Assembly: GCA_002803225.1 (NCBI GenBank)
Contig: NXFV01001650.1
Coordinates: forward strand, 1-64,000
DNA from: Gamarada debralockiae
Lineage: Eukaryota > Ascomycota > Leotiomycetes > Helotiales > Hyphodiscaceae
Direction: 5' to 3'
Length of the DNA: 64,000 bases
The translations under genes were made by a program, and so were the position numbers. The notes beneath the pieces were generated by a model, which worked only from the letters and a program-made list of their open reading frames with translations, searched no databases and was not told the origin of the DNA. Shown here piece after piece: positions 24,069 through 36,107 of this stretch. Positions within the stretch are counted from its first letter, which is position 1, and each line of letters opens with the position of its first letter.

Positions 24069-25334
24069 AGGCCGCCTTGCCGTTCACACAAAGCCAAGGC
24101 TCGACTTGGATTCTTAGGACCGAAAGGCTTCCTTGTTTCACGCAGAGATTCCGCCTCGCTACGGCGGACCCTCTGCGCGCGTTCAGGAGCAATTTCACAC
24201 CATTCATTGCCTTACGAGGTACAGGCGAATATTGTATCAAATATCGTCGCCAGCAAAGGAGCGTACAGTGTCGATAACTTTACGGAATCATTATTCGATT
24301 GGCCGTCGCCACCACCAGAGGACAACGCATGCTATTTCGATAGTTTCAACGCATCATCAGAAACCCCAGTCTCGGGGAATTTCCTCAGAAGGCACTCCAA
24401 CAACTGTTCTATTACGGAGACGCTTCATCGTCGCGATTTTGGCCTCTCTTTCGATCGTAGTGGGCAAATAGAACCACCTGCAAAGTTTGACGACGAAGAT
24501 TCTATCAGTTCGGTCTTCCTCTCAGCACAAGCTGAACACCGCCCACCACCACCAGGACCGTTTCCGATCACTGATTACGTCAACAATCTCGAGTATCTAT
24601 CACAAGACGTGCCGGCCACCGACAGCCAGCCCGTACACTACTTGCCTTCCAATTATTCAAGGGAGAAGCTCAGCGTGGCTGCAACCACTGCTCCACGATC
24701 GCTTTTATCCAACGACCACCCATCAGTACTTTCCATTCAGACACCACCACTTGTTGGCCACTCACTTTTCAATGACCGACATTTGTCTGAGCGCAGCGAA
24801 TCCTCTTCGCAGAACAGCGTGTCAATTGTAGAAGATACACGCCCAACTTCTCCCGCCACTCTATCTTCCTCTACCCCCACTACCTCCATCTCCATCCAAT
24901 GTACCTGGGCCTCATGTGACAAATTTTTCTTGACACGAAGCGAATATAAGTAAGTACCTAGAAGCTAGCTCTCCAATTTTCTCCGTTCGTCCCTCCCCCA
25001 CAATTAACATCTCCCTTCGCATAGTCATCATAGCAAAAACCACTCGCGACCCTTCCTATGTACCTCATGTCCCGCACGGCATGCCACCAAACGACAACTG
25101 AATCGTCATGTCAACGAGAAACACGACACAACCGAAAAGTACTACTGCACTGTCTCGACGTGCAAACGGTCTTCAGCCTGGCAAGGAAAGCCTTTCCCGA
25201 GAGATGATGGGTGTAGGAAGCATATGAGAAGGGTGCATCGCATGTCAGATGAGCAAGTGAAGGAATGTGGCATGGATGAGAGGACAAGACTGATTCGATT
25301 AGAAAGGAAATTGGGACGGAGGGTTGGAGACTAG
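24069..25334 (+). CDS. C2H2 zinc-finger protein, tandem copy 2 (5' end unresolved)
   Basis: Paralogue of the preceding gene in the same orientation. The frame is open from 24069 to 24949, with an intron 24950-25024 and a last exon 25025-25334. All three fingers look complete: QCTWASCDKFF...HHSKNH, CTSCPARHATKRQLNRHVNEKH, and CTVSTCKRS...CRKHMRRVH. The first exon is acidic and Ser/Pro-rich (EDSISSVFLSAQAEHRPPPPGPF), which would suit an activation region. As in copy 1, no ATG occurs in the open frame before the fingers, so a 5' exon is missing from this model. The intron sits at the identical codon (phase 2, after TAT AA) in both copies. Confidence 0.7.
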
Positions 25335-25460
25335 ATTTTCTTGAGATTGTGATCATTTGTCATATCCACTGAAAGTTCATTTTCCTACCCGAATGCATTT
25401 CTATCATAAACAGCCCCACCAAATCTCAAGTGTCTTTCCACATAATGATCATTATTGCCC

Positions 25461-26003
25461 TTAATCAAACTCCCCGACATCAAGCGCCCTCAAGAATCTT
25501 GCCGCACAATTAATAGCCGCAACCGTCGCCGTAAGTTCCACCACCTGCTTATCATCCAAGAACTTCCTCACACCCTCAAACACCGTATCCGAAACTACAA
25601 CATCACTCGTCATAGCCTCCGCATACTTCAGCACCACCCACTGTTCCTCATTCAGTCCTTCGCCATCGCTCATCTTTTCCCCTTCAGATATCTCCTTCAA
25701 AGCTTGATCACTCACTCCAGCACGCTTTGCATAAGGTGTATGTTCATTGGTCTCGTATTCCGACTCCAGGATAGCTACGACGCGCAGGATAGCGATTTCT
25801 CGAAAGTCAGCTGGAAGAGAAGATTTGTTTCGCACAGCACCTAGGAAAGAAGCCCAGCCATCCGCGACGGCGGGTGCGTGGAGGAGAGTGAGGTCTAGGG
25901 ACTGGAGAGGACCCGGTGCGCGGCGGGCAACGAGACGGTTGATGATAGCTGCTTCGCCGGAGTTCTTGGGTTGAGGAGGGTTTGGTACATAAAGAAGACG
26001 CAT
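25461..26003 (-). CDS. Carboxymuconolactone decarboxylase (CMD/AhpD-like) family protein
   Basis: A single-exon gene of 180 aa. The CMD fold is helical and is used by decarboxylases and alkylhydroperoxidase-like proteins. The family region is visible as FREIAILRVVAILESEYETNEHTPYAKRAGVSDQAL (about residues 67-102), with the histidine of the NEH segment in the usual position. The catalytic CXXC of AhpD peroxidases is absent, so a peroxidase role is unlikely. It is transcribed away from the isocitrate-lyase-family gene across 678 bp, so the two could share regulation. Natural substrate unknown. Confidence 0.82.
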   Translation of the reverse strand: MRLLYVPNPPQPKNSGEAAIINRLVARRAPGPLQSLDLTLLHAPAVADGWASFLGAVRNKSSLPADFREIAILRVVAILESEYETNEHTPYAKRAGVSDQALKEISEGEKMSDGEGLNEEQWVVLKYAEAMTSDVVVSDTVFEGVRKFLDDKQVVELTATVAAINCAARFLRALDVGEFD

Positions 26004-26681
26004 GATGATTGTTGGCTTTGAGGAAACTTTTTAGGGAAACTTTGAAGGTCAAGGAACAATTTGCTGGTGTTGATGACTTAGTTGCTGTCAGTCTTTTCAC
26101 TCGAGAAGACTTACACGACTTTATACACTTTATCTCTCCACCCTCGTCTCTGGCCCTGGTCCTGGGCGAGGGTGAACTTGAGGTGGCGACATCTTCACTT
26201 GAGTCACTCGATCTGTTAAATCTTCCAATATTTCATGAGAAAGGAGATTTGTTCATGAAGCTATCCAGCTTAGCTCTTAATTCCACGCATCGTAGTCCTT
26301 GATGCTGATTCGCCAATTCAAAAGCAACTCTCTCTCAATTGGCTGCTTCGACAGCAACGCCCTCTGATTGACATTCCCCGCATTATTCCAATCCAGCCTT
26401 GTGAGGGGCAATCACAATCTCTTCTTCAACGCCAGACAAGATTAGGAATCGCCCACGAGCAGAAAGACTGCTCCGCGTCCCTGAAGTTTATGATTTCAAA
26501 TTGCATGCAGTCAATCACGGTATTTCTATTACAGTAGCTGTGAGTCACGACTGTGTTGTAGATCGTAAGCCTCGGATAAATATTCCATTTCGAAATATAA
26601 GAGCATAATCACCTGCGTCTTCCCCCAAACACATCTTCTCAAACAATCCCCAAACCAAATCATCGAGCAACAACAACCAAA
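26004..26681. promoter_or_regulatory. Divergent intergenic promoter region
   Basis: This 678-bp gap separates two start codons pointing away from each other. AT-rich TATA-like patches ATAAATATT and AAATATAAGAG at about 26577-26605 lie roughly 80-100 bp upstream of the plus-strand ATG, and that ATG (26682) sits in a favourable CAAAATGTC context. No defined binding site is claimed. Confidence 0.4.
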
Positions 26682-27506
26682 ATGTCAGCCTTCGACCCCC
26701 AAACCTCCCAACGACTTGCCCTCCTTCTCAAGTCCCTCATCATCCCCGGCCGCCCTCTCCTCCTTACAAACATTCACGACCCACCCACAGCCTCCCTCGC
26801 TCTTGCCCATCCGAAAACAAAGGCCCTAGCAACAGCCTCCTTCGCAGTCGCCGCCGTAGCAGGTCTACCCGACGAGGAACTCGATCTATCCACCAACCTC
26901 TCCGCCATATCCAAAATCCGTGGCCAAATGGCAAAGGAAGGCAAAGCAGATACCATCCCATTGACAGCTGACCTCCAAGATGGATATGGCGACCAGCTGA
27001 AAGAAGCAATCGAGGGAATTGTGAAACTGGGCGTCGTGGGTTGTAATCTCGAAGACTCACAAACTTCTGGGATCGCGGAAGGGAAGGCGAAGATCGATCT
27101 CATCAGCGCCTCATCCCACGTCTCCAGAATCCGAACCGCCCTCGAGGTAGCCGCGAGTCTAGGCGTCCCAGATTTCGTGATCAATGCTCGCACAGACGTG
27201 GTCAAGCTCGGTGGCACAGTATCCGAGGCCATCGAGCGAGGGAAACAGTATTTGGCAGCTGGTGCAACGACGGTGTTTGTTTGGGGCGGCGAGAGAGGGT
27301 TGAGAGATGCGGAGGTGAAGGAATTGGTGAAGAAGCTGGAGGGGAAGGTGAATGTTATTTACAGGAAGAGCATGAGGGATGCGCTTAGTGTGAAGGAGCT
27401 TGGGGAGGTGGGTGTTGCGAGGATTAGTATGGGGCCCGGGTTGTGGAGGGAAGGGATGACGGCTATGCAGAGAGAGATGGAGAGGATGTTGGAGGGGGTT
27501 GAATAA
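26682..27506 (+). CDS. Isocitrate lyase / PEP mutase superfamily enzyme
   Basis: A single-exon enzyme of 274 aa with a phosphoenolpyruvate-mutase-type TIM barrel. These enzymes make or break C-C or P-C bonds next to a carboxylate, with Mg2+. Motifs: LTADLQDGYGD at about residues 94-104 (metal-binding Asp pair), GCNLEDS (about 122-128), INARTDVV (about 163-170) and ISMGPGLWREG near the end. It lacks the KKCGH signature of true isocitrate or methylisocitrate lyases, so an oxaloacetate-decarboxylase-like or carboxyvinyl-phosphonate-mutase-like enzyme is more likely. The stop codon lies about 110 bp from the convergent protease gene. Confidence 0.85.
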   Translation: MSAFDPQTSQRLALLLKSLIIPGRPLLLTNIHDPPTASLALAHPKTKALATASFAVAAVAGLPDEELDLSTNLSAISKIRGQMAKEGKADTIPLTADLQDGYGDQLKEAIEGIVKLGVVGCNLEDSQTSGIAEGKAKIDLISASSHVSRIRTALEVAASLGVPDFVINARTDVVKLGGTVSEAIERGKQYLAAGATTVFVWGGERGLRDAEVKELVKKLEGKVNVIYRKSMRDALSVKELGEVGVARISMGPGLWREGMTAMQREMERMLEGVE

Positions 27507-27617
27507 TATTGAGTGAGCTTGGTGGAATGTATGTACATTTCTCCTCTCAAAAGCTGTGAAATTTCTTTTTTGCTTTGAGCCGGTGCTTCCTCCAAGTGTG
27601 TCTCCGTGCGTGAGACT

Positions 27618-29642
27618 TCACGTCGCACGAGATATAGTCAATAAGGAAGTATACTTTGGGGTCCCAAGACCGGTTACTGGATCCCATCCCTAGGAAGATT
27701 GATGTCAGGAGAAGCAAAGAGGTGTTGGAGGGACGAAACATACCGCAACAGCTGAAAATCCAGCACCGCTGATGACCCCACTACACCCCGTATTCTTTCC
27801 AGTCGTAATATCCGTCAACCCAGAAGTCGCACTGCTATACAGCCAGGGATTCAGGAACCCCAATCCAGCTTTCCCAGAAGCAATACGATCGCTGTTCAGA
27901 AGCTGTATAACACTGGCAAAAGTGGGAGTGGCGCAACTTGTACCATCAACAAGTTCCGCTGAGCCCGAGGCCACGATGACAAAGTTAGTCGACTGAGCTG
28001 CAACATCCGGATAGGCGCGGCCAGAACTGTTGAAATAGGAGGAGACCGCTGTATGGGTCGTGTCGGTTGCGAGCCAGTTGTTGACTGTGGCGTTCTGGTA
28101 GCTGGGGCGCCCGAAGATGCTGGAGAAACCGCCACCGGAGTCTGACCATCCTGCTTCAGGGCTGTTACCCGTGGTTCCACCAACGACTGTCACCCAAGGG
28201 CAAGAGGCTGGGAAGGACGTTGTGAACGTCTTGGTGCTACCAGTTTCGCATGTCGTTCCAACACCGGAATCACCAGAAGCGACAAGAACCGAAACACCTC
28301 GAGCACCAAGTTGAGAGAAGAGGTTGCAGACATTGTCGGCATAATCCAACGGAACGGTGGATTCGTCGTCACCATAGGAGATGGAGATGGTATTCGGCAA
28401 CGCAGAAGTGGAGAGCCCAAGAAGATAATCAAGGAACTCAAGATATGGCTCGTTAGTATTTGGTCCAGAGCCGACGATTGGTGGGCTGCCGCCAACACTG
28501 TAGAAGACGTTTGGAATATCCTCAGTGATCGCACGAGCGTATTGAACATCGAGGTTGGCTTCGATACCAGGTGTTCCAGAGCTAGGGCAACTTCCGCCAT
28601 TGACTACGGTGCAAGTGTAAGTCTGGCCAGCGTTGCCTTCAGTGGCGTAGCTGTCCATGAATGTCGTAAGATCGGACTTGCTGGGATATTCCTCGAGGAA
28701 CCCAGCAATTCCCATCAGGCCACTGGTGTATGCTGTAGCTCCAGAGAAGCTGTAGAGGTTGGAAAGACATTTTGGAGTTACGGTGCTGCCGCTGCAACCT
28801 GTGACAGCCTCTACTGCGTCAGTGTTCATGCTGGCTTCGTCGAATGCGTGGACATTCTTAACAGTTGATCTCATTGGTTTGAGGCCAAAAAAGGTCGTTG
28901 GCTGAACCATATCGACGTGGCCGTTGAAAACATCAGGGAGACTGTACTCAAGAGTTCTGACGACAATGTCTCCAGATTCAAGCTGGACTGCAGGCTCATT
29001 AGAATCTTTCAAATCATGTCAATGCCTGGAAATGTAAATTCTTACTAAAGGCACTATACTCTGCATTCAGAAGCTTCTCAATTTGAGTGATGCTAGCTTC
29101 GACAATAACGGAGTCTCCACGTGCAGAGTGAGCTGCGTGGCTGCTCAAGCCCTGGCTCTTCAACCAGCCCATGACAAGATCACTTGACTCATCCTTTGGT
29201 GCAATCATCGAATCGATGACCTGCTGGGTAAGATGGCTTCCATAAAGCTCGTGGCCTGGAGTAGCAATCTGCAAATGCGTTAGCGTCGATTATTGATAAT
29301 TAAACTGTATCGAGGCCTCATCGTCACTTGGGCGATTCAGAAGCCGATGTGGAGGAGTCATGAAGTATGGGGTATGTGAGAGGGCTTTTGACATACCTTC
29401 ATAGCCAAATCATGAAAATCCTCCATACCCTGCTGCACAAGATGAATTCTCAGCCTCACCGTCGACGCATCTTTATCAACCTGCACGGTATCATCCCTGA
29501 CCCACCCCGCAGGAGGGGCAGCCAATTTCTCGAAGATGCTGCTTTTGAATGTTGTGTCCTTGCTGGGATCGCTTGAAAATGGGAATGCCAATGCAGAAGA
29601 TGAGAGCGCAAGGACTGCAGATAGAGTACTGAGGAGAAACAT
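27618..29642 (-). CDS. Secreted tripeptidyl peptidase, sedolisin family (S53)
   Basis: An acid serine-carboxyl protease that removes tripeptides from protein N-termini outside the cell. Four exons (29642-29397, 29268-29046, 29005-27744, 27689-27618) give 600 aa. Residues 1 to about 20 form a signal peptide (LLSTLSAVLALSSSALA), followed by a pro-domain. The catalytic Glu and Asp lie in GTPGIEANLDVQYA, the oxyanion Asp region is VASGDSGVG, and the nucleophile is in DGTSCATPTFAS. The last 24-codon exon completes the conserved GWDPVTGLGTPKY calcium-site tail, which supports that splice. Start choice: ATG at 29642, since the frame upstream has only TTG before it. Confidence 0.93.
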
Positions 29643-31346
29643 CGTGACGACCGAGGCCAACTTGGCCGGACTCTGGAAACGAGTTGGGGATTCAAAGGAA
29701 GAACGAATGTAGAAGAAGGAAAGAAGATAAGATGGAGGGGCAGCATATCTCTATTTATCTCTACGCTTGGTTCACTGGTTCAAAGATCGGCACTCCAGCG
29801 GTACCCTACCCCACAACCGGCATTTCATTCCTGGCCGAGATAGATCGCTCCTTCCAATCTCACCTCGAGTCGCCTGGCACGCAAGGGTCGCCAAGGTTGT
29901 TAACATTCAAGCTTCCTTTCGAAGCAAGATGGCCGCTCAACATATTAAGCTTATCTCTAAGCTCAGCCATGCAATCTGAATCGTCTGGTGGGCGTATGAA
30001 CGTTGAGATTGGCAGACCACTTTGAGATCTGCGATTTAGTCGGCCCCAATTAGGAAAGTCGTTAGCCTGCAAGTCACAAAGTCTCCTTCCACTTTTCGTC
30101 CCTGCTGCCGAAGATTGAGCATGTGCCGGCTTTTTGCACTTCTTGTATTTGGAGTGGATGGCGTGTTTGGAAGGTCGTAATGAGCTTCTGCAGGAATGGT
30201 GAAAGTATGATAGATCTGAGTGAGGTCACATCAACGTTTATTGAGTTTCCACCAAGCGAATTGTGACTTAAGTTCCACTCGAGAGACCTCATCCATTTTC
30301 AGTCACATGCAAGCAGAGAAGATTCATATATGGGTTGTCATGGTCAAATTCATTATCTACAGTTTAGTCATTTAGCAATGCGTACAAGCCCTCATTAATA
30401 AAGACCTGCACGCGAGCTGAACGTTCTTTCCTGCAAATATCATCCCCTTATCTCCCCCGGGCCTCCTCTCCTCGCCCATTTTGCCATTCCATGATGTAAA
30501 GACCAACGCACGCAAAGAGAAAACATGCAGCCAAAGAAAGCAGGTAACAAGGAAAAACCTCCCCAGAAGCAGTCAGCCATTTCTTAATCCACCTCCCCGT
30601 TCCTTCAATCGAGGCCAGGTCGAATGTCGCGGTGATGATTGCTGTTGATCGATCGACGGGGTATTCCCATTTGCGAGCAAACATCCATAGCTGATTCTAT
30701 CCCTTTCTCCTCAACATTAAGCCCCCCCGGACATCCCCTCTTCCACACAATCCAAAACAAACGCAGGCAAAGAGAAAGGAAATTAATGAAAAAAAGGAAA
30801 TCGTGCAAAACATATATTTCGGAAAGAACAGAGGATCTGCTCCGAAAGCCCGATGACAAAGGTCGTGGCGGATGTCAAAGGGGACGAGCTTAGATGACCA
30901 TGTTCCTGCTTTCTTCGTGACCACAATGTAACCAGCATGTCGAATGATGCTGTCGAGATGACGACCTCGAAGTGAGTTTGACGTGCCGTGATGTTGCATT
31001 GTTTTTTCGAATATTGGATGTGATGACATCGGCATGCCGTTCGATGACTTCGACTTCGCTGATGATGCCCACAAAGCCATGATAGCCAAGTGTAAGTCAA
31101 AATCCAGCCAAAGTCGAGTTGCTCGAGCCATTGTGAAAATCCATGATCGAAGAGTCGTAAACGCAAGTGAAAGCAATCCATAAGAGAGGAGTTGATATGA
31201 TCGAGCCATTACCGAATAAACCGCCCACGAGACGTTCAGGTATGGTCAGCGACAGTGTTGAGTTGAGATAAGCGAGACGAAACCACCAGGAGTCGAATGT
31301 CGAAAAGTCGAGATCGGTCAAGGAGATTCGTCCCAACGAAAAATAA
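29643..31346. other. Intergenic, no supported gene
   Basis: This covers the protease promoter and, at the right, probable 3' untranslated sequence of casein kinase I. A 170-codon frame at 30697-31209 (minus) has no domain and a composition typical of chance. Two loosely similar blocks occur near 30455-30535 and 30700-30785 (shared ACGCAnGCAAAGAGAAA). Confidence 0.45.
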
Positions 31347-33011
31347 TCAATACCATTGCTGCCCAGTCTGATCCTCACGCTTGGTCCGATAAGCTCCAGA
31401 AGCATATCCAGTACCAGTTGCTGCACCTTTCGAGGCAGAGCGCAGCCTATTTTCGGAGACTATAGCGTCAGCCATCCAGTCAGCAATCTGTTCTCCCCGC
31501 GGCCAGCGTCATCGAAGCACACTAAACGCGAAGAGGAAAATTCCCTTACAAGGAACCGGACTAGCGAGACACTCACATCCTATCACTACCTCCAACGGCT
31601 CTGTTGGTTTCGGGAGTGTCAACACCAGCAGTGGCACCACGCTCAATGACCTTGCGGCGGGATCCGGAGATGGCACCTGGCTTGGAAGCACTAGAAGCAT
31701 GTTGAGGGGTGGGCCCACCAGCAGTAGCAGCGTTAGTACGGGTACGGCCGGGCTTCTCCTCGTCGTCCTGAGCTGGTTGTTGGCCAGCAGCCTGGGCAAT
31801 GGCCTGAGCATTCTTCTGGTATTTGTACACGGTCCAGTCAAAGACATAGTCATATTGGAAACCCTCACGAACGAAGAGGTCACGGAAGATCTTTCTGAGG
31901 TAAGAGTAGTCCGGCTTGTCGTCGAAACGAAGAGAGCGAGTGTAGTTGAGGTAGATGGCGAACTCGTTGGGGAAGCCGCGGCAAAGGACTTCAGTTGGGG
32001 TTGTCATCTTCTTCTCCATGATGCGATCATACTTCTGCTTCTTGGTAGCAGCCTTCAGGCCTTGCCAAGGAAGGGAACCACGGCAGAAGTAGAGCATAAC
32101 GTATCCAAGTGACTCCATATCATCACGACGGGATTGCTCTGCGAGAAGTGTTAGCCACTGAAAGACCAGGGGTGAGGCTGAGGTACGTACCGACGCCCAA
32201 GTGGGTGTTGATGGAAGCATAACGGGCAGTACCAGTCAAGTTCTTGTTCTCACGGTAAGGGATGTGGAAGTGAGTCTTGGGGTCACGGTACTTCTTGGCC
32301 AAACCGAAGTCAATGACGTTGACCTGGTTGCCACGCTTGCCGATGCCCATGAGGAAGTTGTCCGGCTTGATATCACGGTGGATGAAGGACTTGGCGTGGA
32401 TGTACTCAATGCGGGAGATGAGTTGATCAGCGAGGAGGAGAACGGTCTTCAAAGAGAACTTGCGGTTGCAGAAGTTGAACAAATCTTCCAAGCTGGGTCC
32501 GAGGAGGTCGAGGACCATAGCATTGTAGTCGCACTCAGTTCCGAACCAGCGGACGAAGGGGATGCCGACACCTCCAGCGAGGGACTTGTAGACGCGGGCT
32601 TCATATTCAAGTTGTGGGTGCTTAGCCTTGACGCTCTCAAGCTTGATGGCAATCTCTTCACCGGAGATGATGTTGGTTCCGAGGTAGATGTCACCGAACG
32701 AACCACTACCAATCTTACGACCGATGCGGTATTTATTGCCGACGCGAAGATCCTGCAGAGAAGACATGTTAGTATGCTATCAAGAAGGATGGGTTGCAAT
32801 ATGTGACGTAAATGATAAGATGTGGTAAAACTGGCACGAGGCTGTGATTAGGCTCAAGGTGACAATGACACCATGAATCTTCTCAGCTCCCCAGCGGCAC
32901 CAGCGTATGGGAGGATGACAAGAAGGTGCTCATGGAGGCTTGAAGAAAGGGAGTATAAACCAGAGGATTGGATTTCGACTTGGAAGCGGGTGGATTCACC
33001 ATAGTAGTCAT
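31347..33011 (-). CDS. Casein kinase I (CK1 delta/epsilon, Hrr25-like)
   Basis: A serine/threonine kinase acting in DNA repair, vesicle traffic and morphogenesis. The best model has four exons: 33011-33000 (ATGACTACTATG), 32752-32191, 32138-31577 and 31446-31347, giving 411 aa. A TACTAAC branch site and CTCTGCAG lie just before 32752, so the in-frame ATG at 32767 is inside the intron; the product then begins [15 protein letters not shown], the usual CK1 start. Kinase motifs: [27 protein letters not shown], and the CK1-specific [13 protein letters not shown]. The C-terminal tail is low-complexity and, with the last exon, ends in [12 protein letters not shown]. That last splice is inferred; without it the protein would stop at 31573 after GGSDRM. 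Confidence 0.92.
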
Positions 33012-36000
33012 CTTAAAGTTGAACTATGGACTCTGGGTATCAGCTTGTCCGATACGAGAGTCGAAGATGTGTTGTTGGGTTGATTGATTGAAGGATCGAT
33101 CGACGAAGTTAATCGAAGTCGAGAGGTATGTGTTGTAGAGTAGGAAGGGTAGGGTCCTAGAATTAATTCGTGTCAGTTGTTGAGTTGTTCCGCTGCAGGC
33201 TGCTGCCAAACACGAAGCGGTGTGGTTCAAGTAGGAAAGAGGTGTCGTAAGCGGCTTAATTCGACGATGAATGGTAAAAGCACCTCTTTACGATCAAAAC
33301 AAAGGCGAAACCCTTGTATGCTGAAGGAATGAAGAAGGTAGGGTCATAGAACGTGTTGGTACGTACCTATCTGCTGTCTAGGAGGGTCGATTGAGAGGAT
33401 GCCGACCGTGGACGTGCTCGAGGCCTGCTTTGACGAAGAAAGCGGTGGTGAGAGATGTAGATTATGGACGTGAGATGTCTCTCGAGAGCCCTCTTCCCAG
33501 AGAATGCTGTTCGAGATCAATTATCACGCGTCGTGGAAGTTGATGTGGTGGTGGTCTTGGTGGGGAGGAGGAGTTGATTGAAGTCGAGGAGGTTCAGAGA
33601 TGGTGATACTCGCTTCTGGATTTTAGCACCAAACCTTTTCCGGATTAAGGCAGGAAGAAAAGATATTTCAGTTGCCGTTGCCTCCTCGAAAAGCAAGGTA
33701 ACTCCCAGCAAAGAGCAATTATTATGGAACAATGGGGGAATGGCGAAGTTAATGGTCGGCTTTGGGTAAATGACTCTTGGTGATCATGGCATAAAGCATT
33801 CATTTCAGCCGCATTCACGCAGCGGCTAGAAAGATATAACAATCCTACATAATCCCCTCCCTCATCTCCCATGATTCTCATCTCTCTTTCCCTTCCAACC
33901 TGGTTCGCATCTCCAGCCCTCAAACCAACTGCTCCGCCCTTTCCTTGTCCCGCGCAGGTGTTATGTTATCGAAAAAAAGCCTGATCCAGAAGCCTGAAAG
34001 AGGGGCAAAGTCTCATCAAATAGCCATTCAAAGGCGCAATTCAGCTGACTGGCCACCTTCCTGCCGATCCTGTCACCGAGAGCCCGACGACTCCGCTTCC
34101 ACAGCCTCGTCTCGCCCAACGGGGCAGCCCAACGAGGGAATGACCACGCCCTCTGATTACAGTACTTCGCCTTCGTTCGCCCTCTCCAGCTCTTCGTCTC
34201 ATCTGACAGAGTAATGCAAAGGAATTGAGGACAATGACTGGCCACCATCAAAGCCCTTCATAACATAAAAATTCGACGTAAAGAAGTAAAGTCGTCAATT
34301 CGTCCGCTTTCTCGCCTCAGTAACTATGCATGATTCGTAAACCCCCATTCGCCATCCGACCGGCCCTCCTCGTTTCAAGGAGGCCTGGCATAAGCCATTA
34401 CCGCACTATTCGCCTCGTTGCGCGATTAAATTATCGAGTAATGCTCATTAGGTATTTACTACAGTACAAGACATCAGTGCACATAATCACTTGACAGGTC
34501 ACGGTTCTTTTGCGAACTGAATGCCTTTCCGTTACCGCCTCTCGCGCCTCTTGTTAATAAATCCATAGTTCCTATGGCCCATCACGATCCCTTTCAGGAA
34601 AGCCGATTAGAGAATTTGGGGGTCGATGCCGGATTTCCGCACCAAAAGTATCGTGAGAGGGCCCGTCCAGACAATGCCAAGAACAGTACCTGCCGAATCC
34701 AACGTCGTGCTTTTAACCGTGTACCAAAATCACGATGATGTCTTCCAATAAATCCCAAGACACATCACAGCTGCATATCTACAGCTTCAGCCCCCTAGAA
34801 ATTCCCCGACCCAAGACCTACACTTTCGAAAACTGCCTCGGGCTGGCCCGCATCCAACGTTCTGCTCGAATCGTTCGATACAAAATGCCTATCACTTGAA
34901 CCCCTCCAATGCCCTCATCTCGAACGACTAACCCCCATTCTTATCCTGTACCCCATCGTTCCAGTAAACAGACCCAAGATCCTGCAATGCCAACGCTCTC
35001 CAGCCTCATCACCAATTCCCTCGCTCTCGCTCCTAATTCGTCGCTTCCGACCAAACGGAAGCCTCCCCACTTCCCTAGAATGGGCCTCAAAGGAGGCCTC
35101 ACGCCCGTAAACAACCCAATGTGAATCATCCAAAACAAATGAATTGCCCCATGTCTATTTCAATACCATTCTCACCTCATCCCACATTATTCCAGAATCT
35201 CCAGGTTACACACAAACGGGGAAATCCGAGGAGGAAGAGGAGCGAGAACGGAGGGATGAACAGCTACTGACCTCAGCGGCGCCCCAATCTGCAACCTCTG
35301 GCGTTGACACACCAAAAATAGCCTCCCCCGTCCTGCCGTTAAAAGAGCACCCAAAACTTTAATATATCAATCCCATCGTATCTCATGTGATGGGAATAGC
35401 ATAAAAATCTAAACTTAGGGCACGGTACTCATTTCATAATTTATCGGCATTGAAAAGGTTTAAAATGGCGTGATTGAGGAGATCTCGTGGGGACGGGTTT
35501 TTGAGTTCGGACAGAGATCGACTCAGGAGGTGCTTGTGAAACCTTAGCTGCAGTGAACCAACCCCCTATCACGTGAAAGACTTGTACACTTTTCATCAGT
35601 ATACTTCTGGTTGATGGCCAATCTCACTCTTGAGTCTTGACGGAAGCCGAGGGAGGTTTCCTTGCATTCCCATTCCTAGAATTCTTATAAACAGATCACC
35701 ATCCAAAGTATCATCATCGCATTTCATGGTATCTAAATGGGCACAGGTATAAGCAAGTTCAACAACCTCATTCATTTTGATCCCATCCTCGAGACCTTCT
35801 ACAATGCAACAGCATCGTTCCCTATTTATTGTACATTACTTTCATCGTGATAAGCGAGCGATAAGAAGATAAATCCCGCCTTCCACTCTCAATGCCCTCA
35901 AACAAGTCGAAAACCTTCCATCCAAACCTCGTGACAAACATAAACAATCCTCTCGATACTGACAAGGAAATACAATGAATGATATATGATAATCCAAACA

Positions 36001-36107
36001 ATGATCGCAACAGCGCCGAACAGAAAGTCCCCAGATGTCGTGGGTGGGTTTGTATGCATCGCTCTTTCCGTCTCGTCCCCTATTTCGTTTTCGTAAAGCG
36101 TCAACCC
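33012..36107. other. Intergenic, about 3.1 kb, no confident gene
   Basis: It lies between the 5' end of casein kinase I and the stop of the kelch protein. The part next to 33012 is likely leader sequence and promoter. Short frames at 33945-34214, 34909-35124 and 35144-35362 are not backed by domains. The second contains a basic Pro-rich stretch and could be a small protein, but I cannot support it. Confidence 0.45.

Larger units (their letters stand above)
21440..25390 (+). repeat. Diverged tandem duplication, unit about 2 kb
   Basis: Two direct copies lie about 2.03 kb apart: unit 1 from about 21440 to 23390 and unit 2 from about 23473 to 25390. Landmarks shared in the same order are the block TCTGTTCTGTGAGCGATT (21445 and 23478), a TTCCTTCTCCTTCTCGTTC tract, a G/C-rich block around 22000-22120 and 24060-24190, the C2H2 coding region and some 3' flank. 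The last exon is much better conserved than the first, so the copies are old and the zinc-finger exon is under constraint. Confidence 0.8.

Noticed and set aside
30697..31209. 170-codon minus-strand frame downstream of casein kinase I
   Set aside because: No recognisable domain; lies in what should be the kinase 3' untranslated region.
32753..32767. ATG at 32767 as the casein kinase I start
   Set aside because: Lies between a TACTAAC branch site and a CTCTGCAG acceptor; the upstream ATGACTACTATG exon gives the usual CK1 N-terminus.
32201..32806. 201-codon frame opposite casein kinase I
   Set aside because: It is the antisense shadow of the well-supported kinase exon, which has all catalytic motifs.
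34909..35362. Two short adjacent plus-strand frames with a basic Pro-rich segment
   Set aside because: Could be a small protein, but no family is recognised and no convincing splice joins them.
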